59,742 nt of DNA from an uncultured Clostridia bacterium (lineage in GTDB: Bacteria > Bacillota > Clostridia > Oscillospirales > Ruminococcaceae), in assembly GCA_947588805.1 (NCBI GenBank), contig CANPYR010000008.1:1-59742 (forward strand), written 5' to 3'. Positions 40,659-48,197 of this stretch are shown here, piece by piece. Every line of letters starts with the position of its first letter. The stretch's first letter is position 1. The translations under genes were made by a program, and so were the position numbers. Below the pieces are notes generated by a model. The model made no database searches and was not told the origin of the DNA. It worked only from the letters and a program-made list of their open reading frames with translations.

Positions 40659-42199
40659 CAGGCGTCCTCTCCTCTCGTTGTCGGGTTAAATGCGTCTCTG
40701 AGACCGTTGCCGAAGAGGTTGAAGCAGATCATCAGAAGACCAAGGAAGATACTCGGATAGAGCATCGCGTGCGGGGCGGTGGTCACGACCGAGTTACCCT
40801 GTGAAAGCAGCGTGCCGATAGTGGTTCCGGCGAAGTCGCTGAGGTTTACGATGCCGAGGTAGGTCATTGAAGTCTCGGAGCTTATAACGCCCGGAATTAC
40901 AAGCGCGCAGCTGGTGATGATAGAACCGATGGCGTTGGGGAAGATGTGCTTGAACATAAGTCTGCGGTCCGAAGCGCCGAGAGTCTTTGCGGCCATGATG
41001 AATTCCTGGCCTTTAAAGCGGTAGAACTGTCGTCTTGTGAGCGCGGCCATACCTATCCATCCCGTCATAACGAACGCGAACAGGAAGGAGGGAACTACGC
41101 CGACCTTCTGTGCGAGGTGGAGCTGGAAGAGGGTAGTTACGACTACGAACGGAACGCCCGAGAGGATATCGGAGATACGGTCGAGCGCCATATCGACAAA
41201 GCCGCCGTAGTAGCCCTGGATAGCGCCGTAAACCGCGCCGATAGAGAGGTTGATAGCGGATACGAGGATAGCGAAGATAAGCGAGAATCTCGCGCCTATT
41301 CCTATCGCGCAGAAGATATCCTGACCGAGGGCGTTTGTTCCCATGAGATAGGTGGGAAGATCGCCGCCGTGGAGATAGCGGTAATAGTTATAGTAGCAGA
41401 CTCTGCACTGTACCGCGCCGGCCTTCTTGAAGGAGTAGATATAGCTTCCGTCGTCGCCGGGGATCCTTATAGAGTTATAGGGAGCGCCTTCATAGGAGGT
41501 CCTGGTGGAGTAGGCGGGGATAAGGTTTCCGTTGGAATCCGTTACCGGAGCGCCCTTAGAGTCTACCTGATACCAGACGTTCGGGGTATCGGTCTGATCG
41601 TTTATGTCTTTTGATTCGACGTAAGGATAGACTACCTGAATACCGGTCTCGTTCTGGTACTTCTGGATCTTTTCAAATTCGCTGTAGGAGAAGGTGCGAT
41701 ATACCATTCCCTTAGCGTAGTATGCGTTTACCTCGATGTCGTATGTAGTCCTCTTGATGGTCTGACCGCGGGAGAGCTGTTCGGTCTCGTGGGTGCCGGT
41801 GACTCTTAAGAGCGGGTTCATGCCGGTCTCCTGATAGATAGCGTCCCAGGCGAGCATCGAGTTGTCGTTTTGGGAGTCATAGGTCTTAGCGCCGTCGAAG
41901 ATCCCGATATTAAGATCCGAGATCGCCTTGATATACGGCGGGAAGTTGATGTAGATCGGGTCCTTGTCTCTTATCCCGTAAGGGGAGAGGAGGGGAGCCA
42001 CGATCGCGTAAAGGATCAGAAACGCGAGAATCCAGGTCGCGAAGACTGAGGATTTGTTTTTCGAGAATCTTAACATCGCGTCGGCAAAGAAGCTTCTTGC
42101 CTTTGTTTTAAGCTCCGTATCGTGGAGCCTGTCCTTATCCTGCACGAAGGCGAATTTCTCGGCAGGGATGTGTTCGTAATTCATTTCGTTGTTGCTCAT
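40658..42199 (-). CDS. Peptide ABC transporter permease, OppC type, with enlarged extracytoplasmic domain
   Basis: Product of 513 aa versus roughly 290-350 normally. After a 50-residue cytoplasmic tail and the first membrane helix (about 53-73), an extracytoplasmic stretch runs from about 74 to 283, about 170 residues longer than usual. It is rich in Tyr, Asp and Asn and has two Cys (265 and 268). The usual OppC core then begins with YLMGTNALGQDIFCAIGIGARFSL. The EAA loop, which contacts the ATPase, is AAKTLGASDRRLMFKHIFPNAIGS. It overlaps the next upstream permease gene by 4 nt. The extra domain faces the lipoprotein and may help dock it; that is inference. Confidence 0.92.
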   Translation of the reverse strand: MSNNEMNYEHIPAEKFAFVQDKDRLHDTELKTKARSFFADAMLRFSKNKSSVFATWILAFLILYAIVAPLLSPYGIRDKDPIYINFPPYIKAISDLNIGIFDGAKTYDSQNDNSMLAWDAIYQETGMNPLLRVTGTHETEQLSRGQTIKRTTYDIEVNAYYAKGMVYRTFSYSEFEKIQKYQNETGIQVVYPYVESKDINDQTDTPNVWYQVDSKGAPVTDSNGNLIPAYSTRTSYEGAPYNSIRIPGDDGSYIYSFKKAGAVQCRVCYYNYYRYLHGGDLPTYLMGTNALGQDIFCAIGIGARFSLIFAILVSAINLSIGAVYGAIQGYYGGFVDMALDRISDILSGVPFVVVTTLFQLHLAQKVGVVPSFLFAFVMTGWIGMAALTRRQFYRFKGQEFIMAAKTLGASDRRLMFKHIFPNAIGSIITSCALVIPGVISSETSMTYLGIVNLSDFAGTTIGTLLSQGNSVVTTAPHAMLYPSIFLGLLMICFNLFGNGLRDAFNPTTRGEDA

Positions 42200-43149
42200 T
42201 TCTTCGACCCCATTCTTATACGCGGGTCAATAAAGCCGTAGCTTATATCGACCACAAGGCTTGCCAAAAGACCGATAGCGGTGTAGAAGCAGGTTGACAT
42301 TATGAACACGTTATAGTCTCGGGCGTTGATTGCGTTGAGCGTAAGTCCGCCTACGCCGGGTATTGCGAAGATTCTTTCGATGATGAGCGAGCCGCCGAGG
42401 ATACCGATGAATTCTCCGAAGATACCGGGAACGATAACTACGAAGCAGTTTCTAAGGGCGTGACGGACGGTAGCCTGAGCCTTGGTAAGGCCCTTGGTCC
42501 TTGCAAGGAGCATGAACTCGGAGGTGAGGACCTCGGTGAGCTCGGCTCTTGTCGTGCGGCAGAAGCCGGCGATAACTCCGAAGCTCAGCGCCAGAACCGC
42601 GGGTACGACGCTCACGAACATCGGCCAGCTGAACCAGTCGGTGCCGCCTTTCATAACGAACGGGAAGAGTCTCAGCTTAAAGCAGAGGACGTACTGGATC
42701 AAAAAGGCATACACGAATGAAGGAACAGAGATGACGACCATAGTAAGAGTAGAGATGAGATAGTCGATCCAGGTATTTTTCTTGAGAGCGGCGAAGATGC
42801 CGAGCGCGATACCGACAGGGATCGTCCAAAGTATCGAGTAGAGGTTGACAATCATTGACGCGGGAAGCTTTTCCATGAATACGCTCCACACGGATCTGCC
42901 TATGTAAAGCTGTTCTGAGATGCCCCAGTCGAATCTGGTGAAGATATTCTTTAAGAAGATACCGAACTGCACCATATACGGTTTGTTATATCCGAGCGAT
43001 TCGCGTCTTAGCTGGATAATTTCGGTATGCGGGTCGTTAGGCGGGAGCGCCGGAAGCGGCAGCATTCGGATTAAGATGAAGCACATGCAGGTGATTATCA
43101 AAAATACCAGGATCATGTACAAAAGCCTTTGGATCGTGTATTTGACCAT
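42196..43149 (-). CDS. Peptide ABC transporter permease, OppB type
   Basis: Product of 317 aa, the ordinary size for OppB, with six membrane helices. The N-terminal VKYTIQRLLYMILVFLIITC helix is typical. The EAA loop is LARTKGLTKAQATVRHALRNCF, followed by GGSLIIERIFAIPGVGGLTLNAINARDYN. It forms the translocation channel with the OppC-type protein. It is the only component of this operon without a large insertion. It is separated from the lipoprotein gene by a strong hairpin and overlaps the OppC-type gene by 4 nt. Confidence 0.94.
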   Translation of the reverse strand: MVKYTIQRLLYMILVFLIITCMCFILIRMLPLPALPPNDPHTEIIQLRRESLGYNKPYMVQFGIFLKNIFTRFDWGISEQLYIGRSVWSVFMEKLPASMIVNLYSILWTIPVGIALGIFAALKKNTWIDYLISTLTMVVISVPSFVYAFLIQYVLCFKLRLFPFVMKGGTDWFSWPMFVSVVPAVLALSFGVIAGFCRTTRAELTEVLTSEFMLLARTKGLTKAQATVRHALRNCFVVIVPGIFGEFIGILGGSLIIERIFAIPGVGGLTLNAINARDYNVFIMSTCFYTAIGLLASLVVDISYGFIDPRIRMGSKK

Positions 43150-43231
43150 TTGATGATTTACCCTCCTCTGTTAGTTTTCATACGTCTCGCAGCAAAAATC
43201 TCTGCGGGATGTATGAAAGCTTAAAAGTAAG

Positions 43232-43265
43232 GGCAGGGGGTATCGTTTATCAGATACCCCCTGCC
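43232..43265 (-). terminator. 13-bp perfect hairpin between lipoprotein and permease genes
   Basis: GGCAGGGGGTATC (43232-43244) pairs perfectly with GATACCCCCTGCC (43253-43265). The T-run after it on the minus strand is interrupted (CTTACTTTT), so it probably ends or stabilises most lipoprotein mRNAs while letting some transcription pass to the permease genes, as is common for binding-protein genes. Confidence 0.8.
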
Positions 43266-43308
43266 ACTTTTAACCTAAGCTAAGTCAGCTATTATCTGGG
43301 GAAGCTGA

Positions 43309-45972
43309 TTAGTACTGGAGCTGACCGTGAGCCGCGATCTGCTCGTCGACGTAAGTCTTCCACTCGGAGTCGGAGTAGTTGAATCTGGCATAAGTGCTGC
43401 CGCCGAAGCCCAGAACAGGGATGTACTCGTCAACTACATAGAAGACCTGCTGAGAAAGGAGACTCTTGGAACCGTCGTTAAGGAACGGCAGGTAGGAGTA
43501 GCACTGTAAGAGCTTACCCTCAACGCCCGCGAGGATCTGAACTCTGGTATCCTGATCGGCTTCGTTTACGCCGTAGACGTATTCCTGACCGTCGATGGTA
43601 ACGATGTTGCCGTTGACAGCCTCAGCCCAGTCGTATACGCTCATCGTAACGTCTTCCCCGTCGATGTTAAGGGTGAGCATATCCTTGGTGGTATCGTACC
43701 ACTTGGCAGCGTAGGAGTAGCTGTCCCAAGTGTAAGCGGTGAGGAGTCCGAACGGATCCATAGAGGAGCCGGTCCAACCGCAGAGAGCGAAGTCGGCGGT
43801 GCCGTTCTTAAGAGCGTTAGCCCATTCGGTATCGCCTAAAGGAGCGGACTCGACAAACTTGATCTTGCCTTCAAACGGAGTGCCGTCGGTAGAATCGCCG
43901 ATGTGCTCGTTGAAGAACTGGCAGGTCTTAGCGGTTCTGTCGGTGTTGTTGGAGCAAGCGTAAGTAAGAGTGATGGTCTGGTCGCAGATACCGTCTCCGT
44001 CGGCGTCGGTGATATAACCGGCGGCGATAGCGTCGTTGTAAGCGGCGGTGTAGAGCTCGGAAGCGGTCTCGGGATCGTAACCGGTGATGGAAGCTTCAGC
44101 GTCGTCAAGGCTGTCATACTCCGAAACGTCTACGGAGTAGAAGTCGCAAAGAGCCTGCTTCGCAGCTTCGGTATCGCGGTAGAAGCCGCAGGTATCGGGA
44201 TCGTAGATGATCTGGGATCCGAAGATACCGTAACCGGGAGTCTGGCTCGGCATGATCTCGTCGCAGAACGCCTGCTTATCGAAGGAGATCGCAAGAGCCT
44301 TTCTGAAGTTGAGAACGGTGATGGTCTCAAGGTCGTTCTTCGACTGATCGAAGTCGGCTACCGCTTCACGGGCCTGGAGTCCTTCCATGTTGCCGGTGAG
44401 GGTGATGAAGAAGATGGAAGCGCCGGGAGCGGCCTTTAAGTATTCGGAATGACCGTAAGCGTCGTAGTCCTCAGCGTCAAGGCCGTAGCTCATGAGCTCG
44501 CCGGCGAGGAACATCTGCTTTCTGGTGGAGTTCTCGGCAACGACCTGATAGTCGAGGTCGGTGTACTGGTTCATACGGTAGTAGAGTCCGTCGACAGGAT
44601 CCTGATAAACATGGATCTCGTCGGTCCAGCCGAACCAGCTGTCGTTTCTTGAATAGTGAACAAGCTTTTCGGTCTGGTACTCGGTCATGGAGTAAGGACC
44701 ATAGGAAGGAGAAGTATCGGCGCTGGTCATGTAGTTGGAGTACCAGTTGCCGGCTTCGTCCTGAGCGAGGGAAGCCTCGTATACGTCGGGCTCAACGAGC
44801 CAGTCCTGAATACCGCCGTAGTAGAGGTAGAATCCGGTAGTACCGGCCTTGAATACCTGAACGAGGGTGTATTCGTCGGCGGCGTAGAAGCCTACGGTAT
44901 CCTCAAAGGCTACTTCGGGATAGGTCATGCCGAGGAAGGCCATTTCCTCGAATTCCTGATAAGCGTAGTCGCCTCTGTCGGCAGCGTATGCTTCAACGCT
45001 GTCATAGCCCTGAAGAGCGGCGATAGCGTTCTGAACGTCGGTGAGGAGCTCAGGAGTGAGGTATACCCAACCCTTTTCGTTAGCCGCGGCCTTGAGAGGA
45101 TCAACGGCAGCTACGAGAGCGGGGAGAGAGTCGACATAAGCGTCATAGTAATCGTTAAGGCTGTTGGAGCCCCAGTTGCCGCCGCTGGTGAGGTCAAGAA
45201 CAACGTCCTTGCCGTCTACCTGGTAGGTGCCCTCAGGGGTGAGGGTGAAGTCGGCGGGATTTACATACTCGTCGTCTCCGAAGTTAGAGGAAACGAATTC
45301 GGAGAGGGCATAGGTGCCGCTCTTGCAGTATTCCTCAGCGCCTACGATACCGTTAGAGTTGGCGTAAACGTCTGTCGCGCGGTAGTTCTGGAGCTTAGGA
45401 TCGAGCATGTACTTCATGGACTGTACATAAGTATCGGCAGTGATGTGATAGCCGGTATCGAAGTAAAGATCTTCACGGAGCGGAATGGACCATGCGTAAC
45501 CGCTGGTAGCGGAAGCGGGGATCCAGTCGGGATGCTCGGCCTTGACCTGCTCGGTGATGTCGGTAGGCATATCGGCAGCCATGGAAGGCGAGATCACGTA
45601 GCGGGAGAAGGGCTCGATTTCGCCGCCCTCATAGGGGTGAACGGAATCGTTGAAGAAGAAGGAGTAAAGAGCGTCGGTAAGAGGAGAGAAGATATCGCTC
45701 GAACCGGAGTCCTCATAGTCGAGAGGGTTCCAGTTGGTGGAGATAGAAGCAAGAGCGCTGCTCCACGTATAGGTCTCCCCGTCCTCGATACCAGCAGGGA
45801 CGATAGGATTGTCAACGGACGTACCCGCGTCGCCGTCAGCGACAGCCGCAGGGCCGTTCGGCTGCACGTCGCCGCTTCCTCCTACGGGCGTCTGACCGTC
45901 GTCGCCGCAAGCGACAAGGCCGAAGCACATCGCAAGAGCAAGCACAAGTGCAAGAACTCTTTTTGTAGTCAT
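43309..45972 (-). CDS. Oligopeptide-binding lipoprotein (SBP family 5), unusually large
   Basis: Product of 887 aa from the ATG at 45972, which follows GGAGGA (45979-45984); an upstream in-frame start lacks a site. The signal peptide ends in the lipobox L-V-A-C with Cys22, so it is a membrane-anchored lipoprotein. Usual OppA proteins have roughly 530-600 residues, so about 300 are extra. SBP_5 features are recognisable, e.g. WSIPLREDLYFDTGYHITADTYVQSMKYMLDP and YACSNNTDRTAKTCQFFNEHIG. A DADGDGICD loop (about 650) looks like a calcium-binding turn. It is very acidic. It should capture peptides (or other ligands of the family) for the permease encoded downstream. Confidence 0.93.
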   Translation of the reverse strand: MTTKRVLALVLALAMCFGLVACGDDGQTPVGGSGDVQPNGPAAVADGDAGTSVDNPIVPAGIEDGETYTWSSALASISTNWNPLDYEDSGSSDIFSPLTDALYSFFFNDSVHPYEGGEIEPFSRYVISPSMAADMPTDITEQVKAEHPDWIPASATSGYAWSIPLREDLYFDTGYHITADTYVQSMKYMLDPKLQNYRATDVYANSNGIVGAEEYCKSGTYALSEFVSSNFGDDEYVNPADFTLTPEGTYQVDGKDVVLDLTSGGNWGSNSLNDYYDAYVDSLPALVAAVDPLKAAANEKGWVYLTPELLTDVQNAIAALQGYDSVEAYAADRGDYAYQEFEEMAFLGMTYPEVAFEDTVGFYAADEYTLVQVFKAGTTGFYLYYGGIQDWLVEPDVYEASLAQDEAGNWYSNYMTSADTSPSYGPYSMTEYQTEKLVHYSRNDSWFGWTDEIHVYQDPVDGLYYRMNQYTDLDYQVVAENSTRKQMFLAGELMSYGLDAEDYDAYGHSEYLKAAPGASIFFITLTGNMEGLQAREAVADFDQSKNDLETITVLNFRKALAISFDKQAFCDEIMPSQTPGYGIFGSQIIYDPDTCGFYRDTEAAKQALCDFYSVDVSEYDSLDDAEASITGYDPETASELYTAAYNDAIAAGYITDADGDGICDQTITLTYACSNNTDRTAKTCQFFNEHIGDSTDGTPFEGKIKFVESAPLGDTEWANALKNGTADFALCGWTGSSMDPFGLLTAYTWDSYSYAAKWYDTTKDMLTLNIDGEDVTMSVYDWAEAVNGNIVTIDGQEYVYGVNEADQDTRVQILAGVEGKLLQCYSYLPFLNDGSKSLLSQQVFYVVDEYIPVLGFGGSTYARFNYSDSEWKTYVDEQIAAHGQLQY

Positions 45973-45997
45973 GAATATTCCTCCAAATAGGTAATTT

Positions 45998-46050
45998 CGC
46001 ACAACTGTGCGTTCTCATCTTGATAAAACGGATTTATCCTTTTTATCAAG
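45998..46050 (-). promoter_or_regulatory. Two hairpins in the 5' leader of the lipoprotein gene
   Basis: CGCACA-AC-TGTGCG (45998-46011) and, at the very 5' end of the transcript, a long stem CTTGATAAAA + GGAT / ATCC + TTTTATCAAG (46019-46050) with a single mismatch pair. The longer one could be an mRNA-stabilising stem or a repressor site just after the start of transcription. Confidence 0.75.
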
Positions 46051-46058
46051 TATGATTG

Positions 46059-46087
46059 ATTTTAACACAGATAGAGCATTTTTTCAA
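46059..46087 (-). promoter_or_regulatory. Promoter of the expanded peptide transporter operon
   Basis: On the minus strand TTGAAA (46082-46087) and TAAAAT (46059-46064), 17-nt spacer. A TTGACA lies slightly upstream but at poor spacing. Confidence 0.7.
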
Positions 46088-46434
46088 GTAGTTGTCAATA
46101 ACTTGTTAAAAATTTCGGCGTTTTAACCATTATTCCTGCACATCCGCGCGCGTATCTTGTATATTTTTCAGCCTGTTTGTGTTTTCACTGCGAAAGCAGA
46201 TGTATCGCGCAGAAAAACATTTTTGCAGTCCGGAGCTTTATATATTTATAATGGTATATTTTAGACGGGAAAGTTATCAGATACCGCCTGCCGGTCGAAA
46301 ATCCGTATTAGGCAGGAATTTATGCGTTAAGCCTACCGACTTTACACGCCCGATAAAATCCCTGTTTTACGCGCATATCCGACGCATTTTCCGTAAAGCG
46401 ATATTACTTGACGCGCGTTTTTGCCGTTCGGTAC
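46088..46434. other. Gene-free divergent intergenic region
   Basis: About 350 bp between the divergent transporter and PHP promoters. One open frame of 87 codons exists on the plus strand but has no ribosome binding site and no familiar features. I see no RNA or repeat. Confidence 0.5.
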
Positions 46435-46463
46435 TTGACTAAGTGAGAAAAAGATGGTAAAAT
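46435..46463 (+). promoter_or_regulatory. Promoter of the PHP-GT2-YfhO operon
   Basis: TTGACT (46435-46440) and TAAAAT (46458-46463) with a 17-nt spacer, 33 nt before the PHP gene. Confidence 0.8.
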
Positions 46464-46495
46464 AAATATATCTATATTTAAATGGAGATCTTATT

Positions 46496-47278
46496 ATGAG
46501 CTACAGATATGAAACGCATATGCATACGTCGCAGGGTTCGGACTGCTCTTCTACGCCGGGGGCGAAGATGGTTGAAAGGCTTTTTGAGCTCGGATATTCC
46601 GGCTGCTTTATAACCGATCACTTCTTCGGAGGAAATACCGCCGTGAACAGGGAGCTTGCAAAGCTTCCGTGGGAGGTGAGGGTAAGGCTTTTCTGCCAGG
46701 GGTACGACGACGCAAAAAAGCGCGGGGACGAGCTCGGATTCGACGTATTCTTCGGGCTTGAGTTCGGGTGGATGGCGACGGAGTTTCTTACCTACGGGAT
46801 AGATATGCAGTTTCTTATCGATCATCCCGAGATAGAGAGAATGCCGCCCAATATCTTCGCGGATCTTGTTCACAGCTGCGGCGGGTTCGTTATCCACGCC
46901 CATCCGTTCCGCGAAGCCGACTATATAAGCACTATCCGGCTCTATCCTCATAAGGTGGACGGCGCTGAGATATATAACTGCAACAACATGGACGAATATA
47001 ACGTCAGAGCGAAATGGTACGCGGAGTCCTACGGGATCCCGGCGACGGGAGGTTCGGATTCCCATCACTTCTGGCGCCACCCCTGCGGCGGCGTAGAGAC
47101 CGAGAAAAAGCTTGAAAAGCCGTCCGATTATCTTGAATGCGTAAAAACCGGATCCCTTAAAATCTTGGAGCGGGATCATTCACATGACCTTCCGCAGCCA
47201 GAAAACCCTTGGGCGGCTACGGTCAGGCCGGATATAGCTAAGATTCCGGAGGATGTAAGAAAAAAGTACGGATTGTGA
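46496..47278 (+). CDS. PHP domain metal-dependent phosphoesterase
   Basis: Product of 260 aa. The PHP metal-site residues are in order: ETHMHTS (H-x-H, 6-12), FITDHFFGG (38-46), GLEFGW (82-87), IHAHPFREAD (132-141) and GGSDSHH (182-188). The family includes phosphatases and nucleases acting on phosphoesters; the substrate cannot be read. It is followed after 16 nt by the glycosyltransferase gene and likely shares its transcript, so a role linked to cell-surface glycosylation or regulation of it is possible. The start follows TGGAG at a normal distance. Confidence 0.9.
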   Translation: MSYRYETHMHTSQGSDCSSTPGAKMVERLFELGYSGCFITDHFFGGNTAVNRELAKLPWEVRVRLFCQGYDDAKKRGDELGFDVFFGLEFGWMATEFLTYGIDMQFLIDHPEIERMPPNIFADLVHSCGGFVIHAHPFREADYISTIRLYPHKVDGAEIYNCNNMDEYNVRAKWYAESYGIPATGGSDSHHFWRHPCGGVETEKKLEKPSDYLECVKTGSLKILERDHSHDLPQPENPWAATVRPDIAKIPEDVRKKYGL

Positions 47279-47294
47279 TTTACAAGGAGATAAA

Positions 47295-48179
47295 ATGATT
47301 TCAGTGGTTGTTCCTTCCTATAACGAGGAGGAAAATATTTCCGACTGCCGCAGGGAGCTTGAAAAAGCGCTTGCGGGAGAGGACTATGAGATAATATTTG
47401 TCGACGACGGCTCTAAGGATAAGACCTGGCGAAGGATCGCGGAGGAATCGGGGGAAAGAGTAAGGGGAGTAAGATTTTCCCGAAATTTCGGAAAGGAAGC
47501 CGCGATTCGCGCAGGTCTTGACGAAGCCAAGGGGGACGCGGCGATAGTTATCGACTGCGATTTGCAGCATCCCCCGGCGGTGATACCGAAGATGCTTGAA
47601 AAGTGGCGAAACGGAGCGCTCTGCGTTGAGGGAAAGAAGTCGTACCGCGGCAGAGAATCGAAGTCCCACGGCTTTTCGGCATGGGTGTTCAACCGTCTTA
47701 TGAGCGGCTCGATCGGGTTTGATATGTCTGGGGCTTCCGATTTCATACTTCTTGACCGAAAACCTCTTGAAGCGCTTTTAAGGTATAACGAATCCGGGAG
47801 CTTTTTCAGGGCGCTCGCGCAGTATGTGGGATTTGAGCACGAAAGCGTATATTACGAGGTCGCGGCGAGGGAAAAGGGAAAAGGAAAATTTACCTTCGGG
47901 GTCCTTGTGAGCTATGCGCTTAAAAACATCGCTTCTTTCTCTTCGCTGCCGCTTCTTACGGGGGTATTCTCGGGCGCGGCTGCGGTTATAGCTGCTTTGG
48001 CGCTTCTGATATTAAAGCTCTTCGGGATAAATCTCGGCTCCTTCAGCGGCGGCGTTATCGCGCTTATATTCATAGGCGGGCTCACGCTTATTTCCCTGGG
48101 AATAGTCGGATACTATCTCGGAAGGATATACGAAGAGGTAAAGAACAGGCCGAAATATATAGTTGAGGAAAGAATCTGA
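47295..48179 (+). CDS. Family 2 glycosyltransferase, GtrB/DPM1-like (polyprenyl-phosphate sugar synthase)
   Basis: Product of 294 aa. The GT-A domain starts with VVPSYNEEENISDC (4-17), has FVDDGSKDKTW (35-45) and the metal motif IDCDLQHPP (79-87), and ends with ASDFILLDRKPLEALL (about 147). Two membrane helices follow (about 222-245 and 257-283). This is the GtrB layout: transfer of a hexose from UDP- or GDP-sugar onto undecaprenyl phosphate at the inner face. The next gene encodes a YfhO protein, the usual type of partner that uses such lipid-linked sugars outside. Confidence 0.93.
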   Translation: MISVVVPSYNEEENISDCRRELEKALAGEDYEIIFVDDGSKDKTWRRIAEESGERVRGVRFSRNFGKEAAIRAGLDEAKGDAAIVIDCDLQHPPAVIPKMLEKWRNGALCVEGKKSYRGRESKSHGFSAWVFNRLMSGSIGFDMSGASDFILLDRKPLEALLRYNESGSFFRALAQYVGFEHESVYYEVAAREKGKGKFTFGVLVSYALKNIASFSSLPLLTGVFSGAAAVIAALALLILKLFGINLGSFSGGVIALIFIGGLTLISLGIVGYYLGRIYEEVKNRPKYIVEERI

Positions 48180-48197
48180 AGATAAGGTGGTATAAAA

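Noticed and set aside
44656-45990. 444-codon antisense frame over the lipoprotein gene
   Set aside because: Shadow of the strongly biased coding strand; the lipoprotein frame has lipobox, ribosome binding site and promoter.
46179-46442. 87-codon frame between transporter and PHP operons
   Set aside because: No ribosome binding site, unusual composition, overlaps the PHP promoter -35 region.
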